This document shows, piece after piece, positions 43,121-50,712 of a DNA stretch of 64,000 nucleotides (its first letter is position 1; each line of letters begins with the position of its first letter). The position numbers and the translations under genes are program-made. This DNA comes from Thiohalophilus sp. (lineage in GTDB: Bacteria > Pseudomonadota > Gammaproteobacteria > UBA6429 > Thiohalophilaceae): the NCBI RefSeq assembly GCF_034521165.1, contig NZ_JAXHMV010000008.1, forward strand, positions 248,001-312,000, written 5' to 3'. The notes under the pieces were generated by a model, which ran no database searches, was not told the DNA's origin, and was given only the letters and a program-made list of their open reading frames with translations.

Positions 43121-43301
43121 TGCATCCTCCGGAGTCGTTCCGTTGTTTTGATTGGGGTTTCCATTTATAGCAGGGGAAACAGGCGTACACTGGAGTTGAA
43201 TGCCTGAACGGACATTCTGATGAAGCGGGCAGAGCGCGATGGTCAGGGAAGGAGACCGTCGCGGCGCCCGCTCGCATCAGTCGAGCCGTCAGGTAACCGG
43301 C

Positions 43302-43643
43302 TTAGCGGCTGCCACACTTTCCTTCACCGCATTTGCCTTCGGTGCCCTTGTCCTTGGATTTGCCGCCGCATTTGCCTTCGGTGCCCTTGTCCTTGGATTT
43401 GCCGCCGCATTTGCCTTCGGCGCCCTTGTCTTTGGACTTGCCGCCACACTTTCCTTCGCCGCATTTACCTTCGCCACCCTTTTCAGCAAGCAGCATGTAA
43501 CCGCCGCCCAGTTCGCTCATGGCGAAGGGGTTATCTCCGGCGGGTGTGGCCGCGGAGGCGACATTACTGGCGGCCAGGGTGGTTGCCAGTGTGGCACCGG
43601 CAGCCCATGAGAGGGATTTGAGGGTTTTCTTTGACTGTGACAT
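43302..43643 (-). CDS. EGKCG-repeat peptide (HvfA-type RiPP precursor)
   Basis: The ATG at 43643 follows GGAG; a second ATG at 43655 would leave only about 10 bases of leader after the ECF-type promoter. The 113-residue product has a signal peptide (about 1-32, ending NVASA), then NPFAMSELGGGYMLLAEK and six EGKCG motifs, three of them in 13-residue tandem units (EGKCGGKSKDKG plus one residue). Established HvfA-type peptides have their Cys in such motifs modified by MNIO (DUF692) enzymes and bind metal. No DUF692 or DUF2063 gene is in the window, so maturation is unproven. Confidence 0.75.
   Translation of the reverse strand: MSQSKKTLKSLSWAAGATLATTLAASNVASAATPAGDNPFAMSELGGGYMLLAEKGGEGKCGEGKCGGKSKDKGAEGKCGGKSKDKGTEGKCGGKSKDKGTEGKCGEGKCGSR
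43329..43445. repeat. 39-bp tandem repeat inside the EGKCG gene
   Basis: Three copies of a 39-base unit start at 43329, 43368 and 43407. They are nearly identical at the DNA level and encode the 13-residue EGKCG unit, so slippage can change copy number without a frameshift. Confidence 0.85.
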
Positions 43644-43671
43644 GGGATTCTCCATTTATCTCTGTTGAACT

Positions 43672-43701
43672 TTGGTCGTCCGGAAACAGGGTTCCTTACA
43701 A
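43672..43701 (-). promoter_or_regulatory. ECF-type promoter of the EGKCG peptide gene
   Basis: On the minus strand TTGTAAGGA (43701-43693) and GACGACCAA (43680-43672) are separated by 12 bases, identical to the blocks at 40319-40348. The start codon at 43643 lies about 29 bases past the -10 block. Confidence 0.65.
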
Positions 43702-43740
43702 CGCGGTTGGTGAAAATAACGATCCTGGATGACCGGTTAT

Positions 43741-44310
43741 TTACGCCTGTTTGGCAGGCGCACTTCCGGCCCAGGCATACGGGTTCATGGCCTCGTCCAG
43801 TGGCGTTCTGGCGATGTGATTGAAATAATTACTCAGGGTTTTCATGCCCACCGCCAGGATCACATCGCCGACCTGTTGCATGTCGAAGCCGGCATCCAGA
43901 AAAGCCTGGGTATCGGCCTCATCGAGCCAGCCGCGCTTGTCGACCATTTTGGTGGTAAAGACCCGCAGGGCTTCCAGTTTCGGATCGTCAATCGGTCGAT
44001 CATCGCGCAACGCCTGAATCGCATCGGCCGACAGTTGTGCCATCTCGGCGATCATGGAGTGGGCAGCGATGCAATAGTCACAGCCGTTGTAGCGACTCAC
44101 GGCCAGCAGGGCCACTTGTTGTTCCTGGGGAGTGAGACTGGTGTTGGCATAGAGCCCGGAGAGGGTGAGATAGCCTTCCGCCAGAGCCGGTGAATTGGCC
44201 ATACCCCGAACCAGGTTGGGGACAAATCCGAACGCCTGTTTGGCCTGTTCCATTGTCGGTTGTGCTGCCTGGGGTGCGGAGTGTTCATCATGAAAAGTAA
44301 ATCGGGTCAT
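43741..44310 (-). CDS. carboxymuconolactone decarboxylase-family (AhpD-like) protein
   Basis: The 189-residue protein has the CMD redox motif C-x-x-C in SRYNGCDYCIAAHSMIAEM with the histidine two turns on. It resembles alkylhydroperoxidase-like proteins that remove peroxides with a thiol cofactor. NPFAMSEL-type peptides are not encoded in it. A near-perfect palindrome upstream (44362-44381) suggests TetR-type control. Confidence 0.88.
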   Translation of the reverse strand: MTRFTFHDEHSAPQAAQPTMEQAKQAFGFVPNLVRGMANSPALAEGYLTLSGLYANTSLTPQEQQVALLAVSRYNGCDYCIAAHSMIAEMAQLSADAIQALRDDRPIDDPKLEALRVFTTKMVDKRGWLDEADTQAFLDAGFDMQQVGDVILAVGMKTLSNYFNHIARTPLDEAMNPYAWAGSAPAKQA

Positions 44311-44361
44311 TGTGCCCTCCTGGTTGTTGAGTGACTATTCAATAATCCCGAGTATGGCAAT

Positions 44362-44381
44362 ACTTGAATGATCGTTCAAGT
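44362..44381. promoter_or_regulatory. 20-bp palindromic operator, TetR-type candidate
   Basis: ACTTGAATGATCGTTCAAGT is a palindrome with one mismatched pair. It lies 52 bases before the CMD-family start. TetR repressors of redox genes often bind such sequences; no TetR gene is in the window. Confidence 0.5.
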
Positions 44382-44504
44382 TTGTTATGATTGAAATTGA
44401 AACAAATTTTGAGAGCCCGCTGCCCGCGCCTGTGGAGTTTGGCCGGGATGAAGGCCTGCCCTGCGCGACACGCCATTCAATGACCTTATTAATCGAGGTA
44501 GATT

Positions 44505-44966
44505 ATGCGAAGTTTACTGATCAATCACAGTTACCTGGGGACAGGTGATTTATTCGCGCCGTCGCGTTGGCTGGAGAAGCTGCGCCACCCGCATCAACAT
44601 GCAACGCAGTGCCAGTACCGGGACAAGGAACTGACCGTGCGCTGGACCCGGCGGGCCCAGCGCCAGTTGCAGGAGCGGGAGGAACCGTTGCTGGTTGAAA
44701 TGCAGTTGTATTTTTCCTGCATGGTCAAAAAACGGGTATTGTTTCACCCGGCGGACTTTGAGTCCGACAGTGAGATCATGCCGGTGACGCAACAATTGTC
44801 TGTTACCGTGCGCACGGTACAGTCCGATCAATGTGATCCGGTTGAATTTGCCCGTCATTATCCGGGTAAACGAAAGCTGGATACACCCGGGGCAAAAAAG
44901 ATGCGTCCCCGCGAGCTGACGATAGATTTTAAACAGGGTCAGTGGGAAGGGGAATTCTCAATCTAG
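44505..44966 (+). CDS. hypothetical protein, unrecognised
   Basis: I do not recognise this 153-residue protein. It is soluble, basic, and rich in arginine and histidine, with ELTVRWTRRAQRQLQEREEP and LQLYFSCMVKKRVLFHPADF-type segments and one CQY near residue 36. No signal peptide or membrane helix is visible. The start follows a GAGGTAGATT leader. It shares a long bidirectional terminator with the PEP-CTERM gene on the other strand. Confidence 0.55.
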   Translation: MRSLLINHSYLGTGDLFAPSRWLEKLRHPHQHATQCQYRDKELTVRWTRRAQRQLQEREEPLLVEMQLYFSCMVKKRVLFHPADFESDSEIMPVTQQLSVTVRTVQSDQCDPVEFARHYPGKRKLDTPGAKKMRPRELTIDFKQGQWEGEFSI

Positions 44967-45062
44967 AGCAGCAATCCCTGGTCCGCTTTAGTTTAAGTCC
45001 TTGAGACAACAACGCCCGGCCGGGTGATTGTCATAAGCGCTAAATGGACAATGCCTGAAAAC

Positions 45063-45097
45063 AAAAAGGGCCTGACAATTAATGTCAGGCCCTTTTT
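45063..45097. terminator. bidirectional intrinsic terminator
   Basis: A perfect 15-bp stem (AAAAAGGGCCTGACA with its inverse) encloses a 5-base loop. A-rich and T-rich ends on both sides give T-runs for both strands, so it ends the unknown gene and the PEP-CTERM gene. Confidence 0.9.
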
Positions 45098-45124
45098 AGT
45101 CACGCTATTTTAATCGCGACAGTC

Positions 45125-45871
45125 TTATGCACGCTGGCGCCGGCGGACAGCACCCAGGCCCAGGAGGCCAATGCCCAGCAGCGCGAGGGTGGCCGGAGCC
45201 GGAACCGGAGTGACATCCTGGATTTCCTGGAGTTTTGCGTTAACAAAGTCGTTGGTAAATCCTTCCGGATCGTCATTCAGATAGCCAAGGTCAAAAAAGC
45301 CGAGGTAATCGCTTGTGCTATAGGCGGCTTCATCCCACTCGGATGCACGGCTCTGCGGGGCAATGACATTCAGCAGGAAGCCGCCAGCGGTCATATTGGC
45401 ACCGAGCTGGGTCTCGGTAATGCCGCTGTTCTGATCCGCCGCCTCGTCGGTGACCAATACGATGACTTTGGCGTAATCGCCGCCGGTCCAGCTGAAGCCG
45501 GTGCGGGCCCAGTCAGCAGCATGGTAGCCGCGCTCCGTGCCCCCATAAAGATTGGTATTGTTCACGGCGGTGGTGATGTCGCCCACGTTGCTGGTGAAAT
45601 CAAGGTAGGTGCTACCTGCAGGTGCACCAGGTTCATTTCCAGCAAATTCCTCGTAGCCTGCAAGGCCATAGTTTGCGGTGACGCCCCCTGCTGATAATGC
45701 TGTGTCGATAGCGCTGATGCTGCTTCCCAACCAGTTGTATTCGCCCCCCATACTGCCGGACTGGTCGAGAACAAAGGCGATATCGGCAAAGCTTGCCGCT
45801 TTGGCGCCTGTCGCATTGAACATCAACATGACGCTGAACAAGGATGCGCCAAGTAGTTTTGTGAACTTCAT
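45125..45871 (-). CDS. VWA-domain PEP-CTERM protein
   Basis: The 248-residue protein has a signal peptide (about 1-25) and a von Willebrand A domain with the metal site DQSGSMG (MIDAS, about 36-42) and VIVLVTDEA. It ends VPAPATLALLGIGLLGLGAV and then RRRQRA, a PEP-CTERM sorting signal with the motif VPAP followed by a helix and basic tail. Exosortase would anchor or export it. A sigma-54 promoter lies upstream. Confidence 0.88.
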   Translation of the reverse strand: MKFTKLLGASLFSVMLMFNATGAKAASFADIAFVLDQSGSMGGEYNWLGSSISAIDTALSAGGVTANYGLAGYEEFAGNEPGAPAGSTYLDFTSNVGDITTAVNNTNLYGGTERGYHAADWARTGFSWTGGDYAKVIVLVTDEAADQNSGITETQLGANMTAGGFLLNVIAPQSRASEWDEAAYSTSDYLGFFDLGYLNDDPEGFTNDFVNAKLQEIQDVTPVPAPATLALLGIGLLGLGAVRRRQRA

Positions 45872-45910
45872 GAGAATTCTCCCCTTATATTTAGCTGTGT
45901 TAAGTACTAA

Positions 45911-45925
45911 GCAATACCTATGCCA
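45911..45925 (-). promoter_or_regulatory. sigma-54 promoter of the PEP-CTERM gene
   Basis: On the minus strand it reads TGGCATAGGTATTGC, a full match to TGGC-N7-TTGC. PEP-CTERM genes of XrtA systems are commonly controlled by the PrsK/PrsR two-component system and sigma-54. The start codon follows about 28 bases after the predicted start. Confidence 0.7.
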
Positions 45926-46096
45926 ACCGAAATAAATATCATAACTATCTGTTTTTAAAGCAAGAAAAAAACCTGCCCAGGGGCTGTGTAAATTTTATTG
46001 TAAAGTTGCTCGACGGTTCATTGGTGTTTGGCGTGAGTAAAATAACTTACATTTTGATGTTCTATTTTTAAGTTACTGATAACAAGGAGGAAGAAT

Positions 46097-46153
46097 ATGA
46101 CACTCGTTGTTTGGCCCGAGTGGCGGATGCACTATCGGGGCTGCACTGAGTAA
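46097..46153 (+). other. 18-codon ORF behind a strong ribosome binding site
   Basis: AAGGAGG precedes the ATG by 7 bases. The reading MTLVVWPEWRMHYRGCTE stops at 46151-46153. It could be a leader peptide or a decayed gene start. The rest of 45926-46304 shows no supported gene. Confidence 0.25.
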
Positions 46154-46304
46154 AAATTTCTGACAGCGCCGATCCGTTACCCTGGTTGACAAGTTTGTAC
46201 CGGAAAACGATTTCAGGAACGATGAGTCGTAAGGGTGTTCTCGAAACAGGCCTGCAAGATGGGCTTGCTGCAAGAGAGTGGAGGTAGGACGGGCTTGCAG
46301 AATA

Positions 46305-46745
46305 CTATCTGCAGTCGACTATGCCTTCCTTGCTGTCGGGAAAATCGCCCAGGCAACACCGACCCGCCGGGTTGCGGGTCTGGCAAGCACAGACACCCTG
46401 TCGGGTCTGTTGCTGGACAAAAGCCTTGATCGTCGAATCGCGCGCGTCAGCGCGCGTGACCCCGAAGCAGTAGCAGAGCAAGGCCGTATCCGAGGGATCC
46501 TTGAGTCCCACCGGCGTGCGTACGCCGGTTTGTTCGATGACAGAATCGTCGTCACCGAAATAGATGACAGGGCAGTCCGGATCGCTGCAGAAATAATAGT
46601 GCCGTTCGGCCAGATTCCACTGCCAGGGCTGTTCGAGGTGATGCAAAAGGGTGGTGGTCGAAACCACGGGATAGCTCTTGCCATTGCGCGGGCAGGCATG
46701 CCGTCGCGCTGAAGGGGGGTGGCAATCATCTGTGCAGTTTGTCAT
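46305..46745 (-). CDS. CopZ N-domain-like [2Fe-2S]/zinc protein
   Basis: The 146-residue protein has CTDDCHPPSARRHACPRNGK at the N-terminus, then YYFCSDPDCPVIYFG. LLCYCFGVTRADARDS and CACQTRNPAGRCCLGDF follow, matching the BFD-like [2Fe-2S] site. This resembles the N-terminal part of Archaeoglobus CopZ, a copper chaperone with zinc and [2Fe-2S] sites. It has no heavy-metal HMA domain. It lies just downstream of tatC on the same strand. Confidence 0.75.
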   Translation of the reverse strand: MTNCTDDCHPPSARRHACPRNGKSYPVVSTTTLLHHLEQPWQWNLAERHYYFCSDPDCPVIYFGDDDSVIEQTGVRTPVGLKDPSDTALLCYCFGVTRADARDSTIKAFVQQQTRQGVCACQTRNPAGRCCLGDFPDSKEGIVDCR

Positions 46746-46761
46746 AGGTCGTTCCTGCGGA

Positions 46762-47685
46762 TCATGTCTTGCGATCGGTGTCGTTATCCTCGTTATCGGT
46801 GTCGTTGCTGTTTTTCAGTTCCTCTTCCTCGGCAATGGCCCGCTCAAGTTCAGCTTCCATTTCAGCTTCCATCGCTTCGCTGCTAAGCGGAGGCTCTTCC
46901 TCATCTGTTTCCCCGGTTTCGTCGGCGGTCTCTTCGCGTTTGCGCTTCATGATACGCCCGAAGATGACACCGACTTCAAACAGCAGCCACATGGGCAGGG
47001 CCAGCAGGGTCTGGGAAATAATGTCCGGCGGGGTCAGCAGCATGCCGATCACAAACGCGCCGACGATGATATAGGGGCGTTTTTGGGACAGTGACTCGGG
47101 CGTCGTGATCCCGGCGAGGATCAGCATGATGGTGGCAATGGGAACCTCGAAGGCGACACCAAACGCGAAAAACAGTTTAACGGCAAAATCGAGATAGCTG
47201 GCGATATCAGGCCGGTAGTCGACGCCTTCGGAGGCAAAGTTGGAGGTGAACTCGAATACCAGCGGGAAAACCACGTAATAGGCAAAAGCCATGCCCAGGT
47301 AGAACAGGATAATGCTCGATACCAGCAAGGGCCGCGCCAGTTTTTTCTCGTGTTGATAGAGGCCGGGGGCGATGAACGACCATAGCTGATGCAGTACATA
47401 CGGTACGGAAAGAAAAAACGCGGCAATCAGGGCCAGTTTGAATGGCGTGAAAACCGGCGAGATAACACCGATGGCCAGCATTTTGGCCCCTTCGGGAAGA
47501 TAACCCTGAAGCGGTAATGAAAAGTAATAATAGAGATCATTGGCGACGGCCATCAGCGCGACGGTGAGTACCAGTACGAGACCGACAATACGCAGCAGGC
47601 GATCGCGCAGCTCGACCAGGTGCGAGAGAAACGGTGTCTCCTGTTCAACACCCTGATCGTTATCGTTGCGGTTTTTCTGGCTCAT
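46762..47685 (-). CDS. tatC: TatC, twin-arginine translocase receptor
   Basis: The start MSQKNRNDNDQGVEQET at 47685 gives 307 residues. The N-terminal FLSHLVELRDRLLRIVG holds the signal-binding glutamate, and six helices follow (APGLYQHEKKLARPLL is the conserved loop). The C-terminus has a long acidic tail. The start overlaps the tatB stop by 26 bases. It serves the Tat substrates here such as SoxY. Confidence 0.95.
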   Translation of the reverse strand: MSQKNRNDNDQGVEQETPFLSHLVELRDRLLRIVGLVLVLTVALMAVANDLYYYFSLPLQGYLPEGAKMLAIGVISPVFTPFKLALIAAFFLSVPYVLHQLWSFIAPGLYQHEKKLARPLLVSSIILFYLGMAFAYYVVFPLVFEFTSNFASEGVDYRPDIASYLDFAVKLFFAFGVAFEVPIATIMLILAGITTPESLSQKRPYIIVGAFVIGMLLTPPDIISQTLLALPMWLLFEVGVIFGRIMKRKREETADETGETDEEEPPLSSEAMEAEMEAELERAIAEEEELKNSNDTDNEDNDTDRKT

Positions 47686-48064
47686 TATTCGGGGTGTCGG
47701 TGTGTTGGGGAGTATCGCTGTCGTCGCTGCTTGCGGCAGAGGGTTCTTCCTTGCCGGCCTCGGCCTCTTCATCGCCGATTGACTTGACCAGGTAATCGGG
47801 TTTGTCTTCTTCTTCGATGGTGAAGCGATCGCTGTTCATGATCTGCTTGAGCTCATCAAGACCGGCGTCGCGTTCCAGCGCCTGTCGCAGATCTTCCTGC
47901 TTCATCTCGCGATCAATATCGGATTTGACCTGGGTAACAAAACGGCGTGTGCGCCCGACCCACTTGCCCACGTTGCGGGCCACACCGGGCAGGCGCTCGG
48001 GACCGATCACCACCAGGCCGACGACGGCAATGATGATCAATTCAAGGAAGCCGATATCAAACAT
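47660..48064 (-). CDS. tatB: TatB
   Basis: The 134-residue protein begins MFDIGFLELIIIAVVGLVVI and GPERLPGVAR, the TatB helix and hinge with the E-to-G-P signature. An amphipathic helix and an acidic, disordered C-terminus follow. It forms the receptor with TatC. Confidence 0.95.
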   Translation of the reverse strand: MFDIGFLELIIIAVVGLVVIGPERLPGVARNVGKWVGRTRRFVTQVKSDIDREMKQEDLRQALERDAGLDELKQIMNSDRFTIEEEDKPDYLVKSIGDEEAEAGKEEPSAASSDDSDTPQHTDTPNNEPEKPQR

Positions 48065-48065
48065 A

Positions 48066-48105
48066 AATAAGGGACGAGGGACGAGGGACGAGGGACGAGG
48101 AGACG
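48066..48105. repeat. GACGAGG heptamers between tatB and tatA
   Basis: About four copies of GGGACGA lie in tandem (GGGACGAGGGACGAGGGACG). The same heptamer borders argH and the SDR gene. It separates tatA and tatB by an unusual 86-base gap. Confidence 0.75.
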
Positions 48106-48150
48106 AATCGTTGTCCGGCTCCGCGCAAATTTACCATGATCAGAACCCTC

Positions 48151-48393
48151 TCAGGTTTTGTCCTGGTCCTTGACCTTGGTGGCTTCGCCCTCGATGGTCT
48201 GACTGTCGTCGTCGCTGCTTTCCAGTTTGGCCGAGTCATTGTCCTGAGCGGCGTCTTCTTCACTCTTGACCGCGCTTTTGAAGCCTTTGACGGCTGAGCC
48301 GAGATCGGAGCCGATGTTGCGCAGCCGCTTGGCGCCAAACAGCAGCAGTACAATCAGCAGAATAATAACCAGTTGCCAGATACCAATACCCAT
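48151..48393 (-). CDS. tatA: TatA
   Basis: The 80-residue protein begins [20 protein letters not shown] with the hinge [20 protein letters not shown]. The conserved F and G of the hinge and the amphipathic helix with K-S-x-V-K are clear. It forms the translocation channel with TatBC. First gene of tatABC. Confidence 0.95.
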   Translation of the reverse strand: MGIGIWQLVIILLIVLLLFGAKRLRNIGSDLGSAVKGFKSAVKSEEDAAQDNDSAKLESSDDDSQTIEGEATKVKDQDKT

Positions 48394-48468
48394 GATGTTA
48401 CTCCACGTCCTGAACGTTAACGTTTATTGAAGCGCTGTCTGTATTGTTCAAAACAATCAACGCTGTGA

Positions 48469-48807
48469 CTATTCAAAGCCGGGCATATTCTTTCCGCCCA
48501 TCAAATGGATGTGCAGATGGAAAATGATCTGCCCGCCGCCTTCGCCGGTGTTGATAATGGTGCGAAAGCCGTCATCCAGCCCCTGCTGTGTGGCGATTTT
48601 CGGCAGTTGCCGCAGCATATGCCCCATCAGGGCATCATGTTGCGGATCCAGCTCATTGAGGCTGGCAATGTGCTCGCGCGGAATTGCCAGCAGGTGCACC
48701 TCGGCCTTGGGATTAATATCCTTGAAGACGATCATCTGCTCGTCTTCATAGACCCGATCCGAGGGAATTTCATCAGCGAGAATTTTGCAAAACAGGCAGT
48801 CGCTCAT
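48469..48807 (-). CDS. HIT-family nucleotide hydrolase (HinT)
   Basis: The ATG at 48807 (MSDCLFCKILADEIPSDRVY) gives 112 residues. The catalytic motif HLHIHLMGG has the H-x-H-x-H triad, and CLFC holds a zinc-like pair seen in HINT proteins. It hydrolyses AMP-type phosphoramidates. It lies between hisE and tatA, and the hisE stop precedes it by 7 bases. Confidence 0.92.
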   Translation of the reverse strand: MSDCLFCKILADEIPSDRVYEDEQMIVFKDINPKAEVHLLAIPREHIASLNELDPQHDALMGHMLRQLPKIATQQGLDDGFRTIINTGEGGGQIIFHLHIHLMGGKNMPGFE

Positions 48808-48814
48808 GATGACC

Positions 48815-49132
48815 TCATTGGTTCCGATTGGCTTTCTCTTCCAGCCCCGAAAGGCCGAAGCGGCGCGCCAGCTCATCGAGCACCTGATCCGGGCCAAGCC
48901 CCTGGTGCGCCAGCATCACCAGTGTATGAAACCACAGATCGGCGGTTTCATAAACGACCTGTTGCGGGTCCCCGTCCTTGGCGGCCATCACCGTTTCGGT
49001 GGCTTCCTCGCCGATTTTCTTCAAAATCGCGTCCAGCCCCTTGCCGTAGAGCCCGGCGACGTAGGAGCTGTCGGGATCGGCCTCCTTGCGCTGCTCGAGC
49101 ACGCTGGCCAGCTGTTGCAATATGTCGCTCAT
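48815..49132 (-). CDS. hisE: phosphoribosyl-ATP pyrophosphatase
   Basis: The 105-residue protein has [20 protein letters not shown] and [20 protein letters not shown], the metal-binding E-x-x-E and E-x-x-D motifs of the all-alpha NTP pyrophosphatase fold. It performs step 2 of histidine synthesis. Separate from hisI, as in many gammaproteobacteria outside the enterics. Confidence 0.95.
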   Translation of the reverse strand: MSDILQQLASVLEQRKEADPDSSYVAGLYGKGLDAILKKIGEEATETVMAAKDGDPQQVVYETADLWFHTLVMLAHQGLGPDQVLDELARRFGLSGLEEKANRNQ

Positions 49133-49173
49133 AGAGGGGGATTATTCCACGTTTGGCGCCGTTTGTGGGGACA

Positions 49174-49560
49174 CTATTTATATATGGCGTCGGGGTCCTT
49201 GATAACCGGCTCCACCTCGACCCACTGATCGCCCTGTAACTGCTTGAAAAAACAGCGATGTCGGCCGGTATGGCAGGCGATTCCGCCTTTTTGCTCCACC
49301 TCCAGCAGAACCACGTCGTTGTCGCAGTCCAGGCGGATATCGTGGATGATCTGCTCGTGACCCGACTCCTCGCCCTTGCGCCACAGCCGCCCGCGCGAGC
49401 GCGACCAGTAGATCGCCTTGCCCTCCTGCACGCTCAGCGCCAGCGACTCGCGGTTCATCCAGGCCAGCATCAGCACCTGGCCCGTACCCGTCTCCTGGGC
49501 AATCACCGGCACCAGCCCGTCCCCGGTCCACTTGATCTCATCCAGCCAGTTTGTACTCAT
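49174..49560 (-). CDS. hisI: phosphoribosyl-AMP cyclohydrolase
   Basis: The 128-residue protein has [20 protein letters not shown] and [24 protein letters not shown] sequence, then [20 protein letters not shown] and TGRHRCFF with the zinc cysteines. It opens the purine ring in step 3. The gap to hisF carries an inverted-pair repeat. Confidence 0.95.
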   Translation of the reverse strand: MSTNWLDEIKWTGDGLVPVIAQETGTGQVLMLAWMNRESLALSVQEGKAIYWSRSRGRLWRKGEESGHEQIIHDIRLDCDNDVVLLEVEQKGGIACHTGRHRCFFKQLQGDQWVEVEPVIKDPDAIYK

Positions 49561-49578
49561 AAGTCGTATCCCGATTTA

Positions 49579-49743
49579 AAACGCAGAGGACGCGGAGTCG
49601 CGGAGGCGCAAAGGACGCAAAGCAATTTTGAATGTTTCATGTTGAATTCTGAATTATAAGGCAGATGCCATAATTCAAAATTTAAAATTCAACACTAAAA
49701 ATTATTTCTTCGCGTTCTCCGCGCCTTTGCGCCCTTCGCGTTA
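49579..49743. repeat. CGCAGAGGACGC inverted-pair repeat between hisF and hisI
   Basis: Left arm 49579-49622 and right arm 49705-49743 are inverse. The 80-base core is AT-rich and has its own weak dyad (GAATTATAAGGCAG region, 49650-49680). The his operon is interrupted here. Confidence 0.7.
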
Positions 49744-49760
49744 CTGATCAGGGTGCAGGT

Positions 49761-50528
49761 TCAGAGGCGGACTTCGATGTCGCTGCCGGCCATGCGCCGC
49801 TTGGCTTCCTCGATGCTGTACTCGCCGAAGTGAAAGATGCTGGCGGCGAGCACGGCGTCGGCGTGGCCCTGTTTGATGCCGTCGACCAGGTGATCGAGGT
49901 TGCCGACACCGCCGGAGGCGATGACCGGCACGCTGACCGCCTCGCAGATGGCGCGGGTCAGATCCAGGTCGAAGCCCTGTTTGGTGCCGTCGCGGTCCAT
50001 GCTGGTCAGCAGGATCTCGCCGGCGCCGTAGTCGACCATCTTCTTCGCCCACTCGACCGCATCCAGACCGGTGGCCTTGCGCCCGCCGTGGGTGAAGATT
50101 TCCCATTTTTTCGGATTATCGCTCACCTGCTTGGCGTCGATGGCCACCACGATGCACTGCGAGCCGAATTTTTGCGCCGCCTCGCGCACGAATTCGGGAT
50201 TGTCCACCGCCGCGGTATTGATCGCGACCTTGTCGGCGCCGGCGTTGAGCATGGCGCGTACATCCTCGAGCTTGCGAATCCCGCCACCGACGGTCAGCGG
50301 AATAAACACCTGTCCGGCGACTTCCTCGACCACGTGCACCATGGTCTCGCGGTTTTCATGGCTGGCGGTGATATCCAGAAAGGTCAGTTCATCGGCACCC
50401 TGCTCGTCATAGCGTCGCGCGATCTCCACCGGATCCCCCGCATCGCGGATATCCACGAACTGCACCCCCTTCACAACCCGGCCTTTATCGACGTCCAGGC
50501 AGGGAATAATACGTTTGGCAAGGCCCAT
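49761..50528 (-). CDS. hisF: imidazole glycerol phosphate synthase cyclase subunit
   Basis: The start [20 protein letters not shown] at 50528 gives 255 residues; the longer frame (to 50597) runs into the repeat. The catalytic aspartates are in CLDVDKG and [14 protein letters not shown]. It forms IGP and AICAR from PRFAR with HisH. It lies between two inverted-pair repeats. Confidence 0.96.
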   Translation of the reverse strand: MGLAKRIIPCLDVDKGRVVKGVQFVDIRDAGDPVEIARRYDEQGADELTFLDITASHENRETMVHVVEEVAGQVFIPLTVGGGIRKLEDVRAMLNAGADKVAINTAAVDNPEFVREAAQKFGSQCIVVAIDAKQVSDNPKKWEIFTHGGRKATGLDAVEWAKKMVDYGAGEILLTSMDRDGTKQGFDLDLTRAICEAVSVPVIASGGVGNLDHLVDGIKQGHADAVLAASIFHFGEYSIEEAKRRMAGSDIEVRL

Positions 50529-50556
50529 AATTGCTCTCTTTTCTAGATACAAAATT

Positions 50557-50686
50557 AACGCGGAGTTCGCAAAGACGCAGAGAACGCAAAGATACAAGAT
50601 TGATATTTAAGCTTTGAATTACCAACTTTGTATTTGATTCAAAATTACCACTTTGCGTCCTCTGCGTCTTTGCGTTCTTGGCGTTA
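50557..50686. repeat. CGCAGAGGACGC inverted-pair repeat between hisA and hisF
   Basis: Left arm 50557-50591 and right arm 50651-50686 are inverse and enclose a 60-base AT-rich core. It is the second such element inside the his operon. Confidence 0.7.
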
Positions 50687-50712
50687 GTAATCAGTGTTAG
50701 CAATAAGTGGCA

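Noticed and set aside
43329..43445. tandem repeats considered as a CRISPR array
   Set aside because: The units are contiguous with no spacers and encode an in-frame peptide repeat.
50529..50597. N-terminal extension of HisF
   Set aside because: It is encoded by the inverted repeat, and the family start [12 protein letters not shown] is at 50528.
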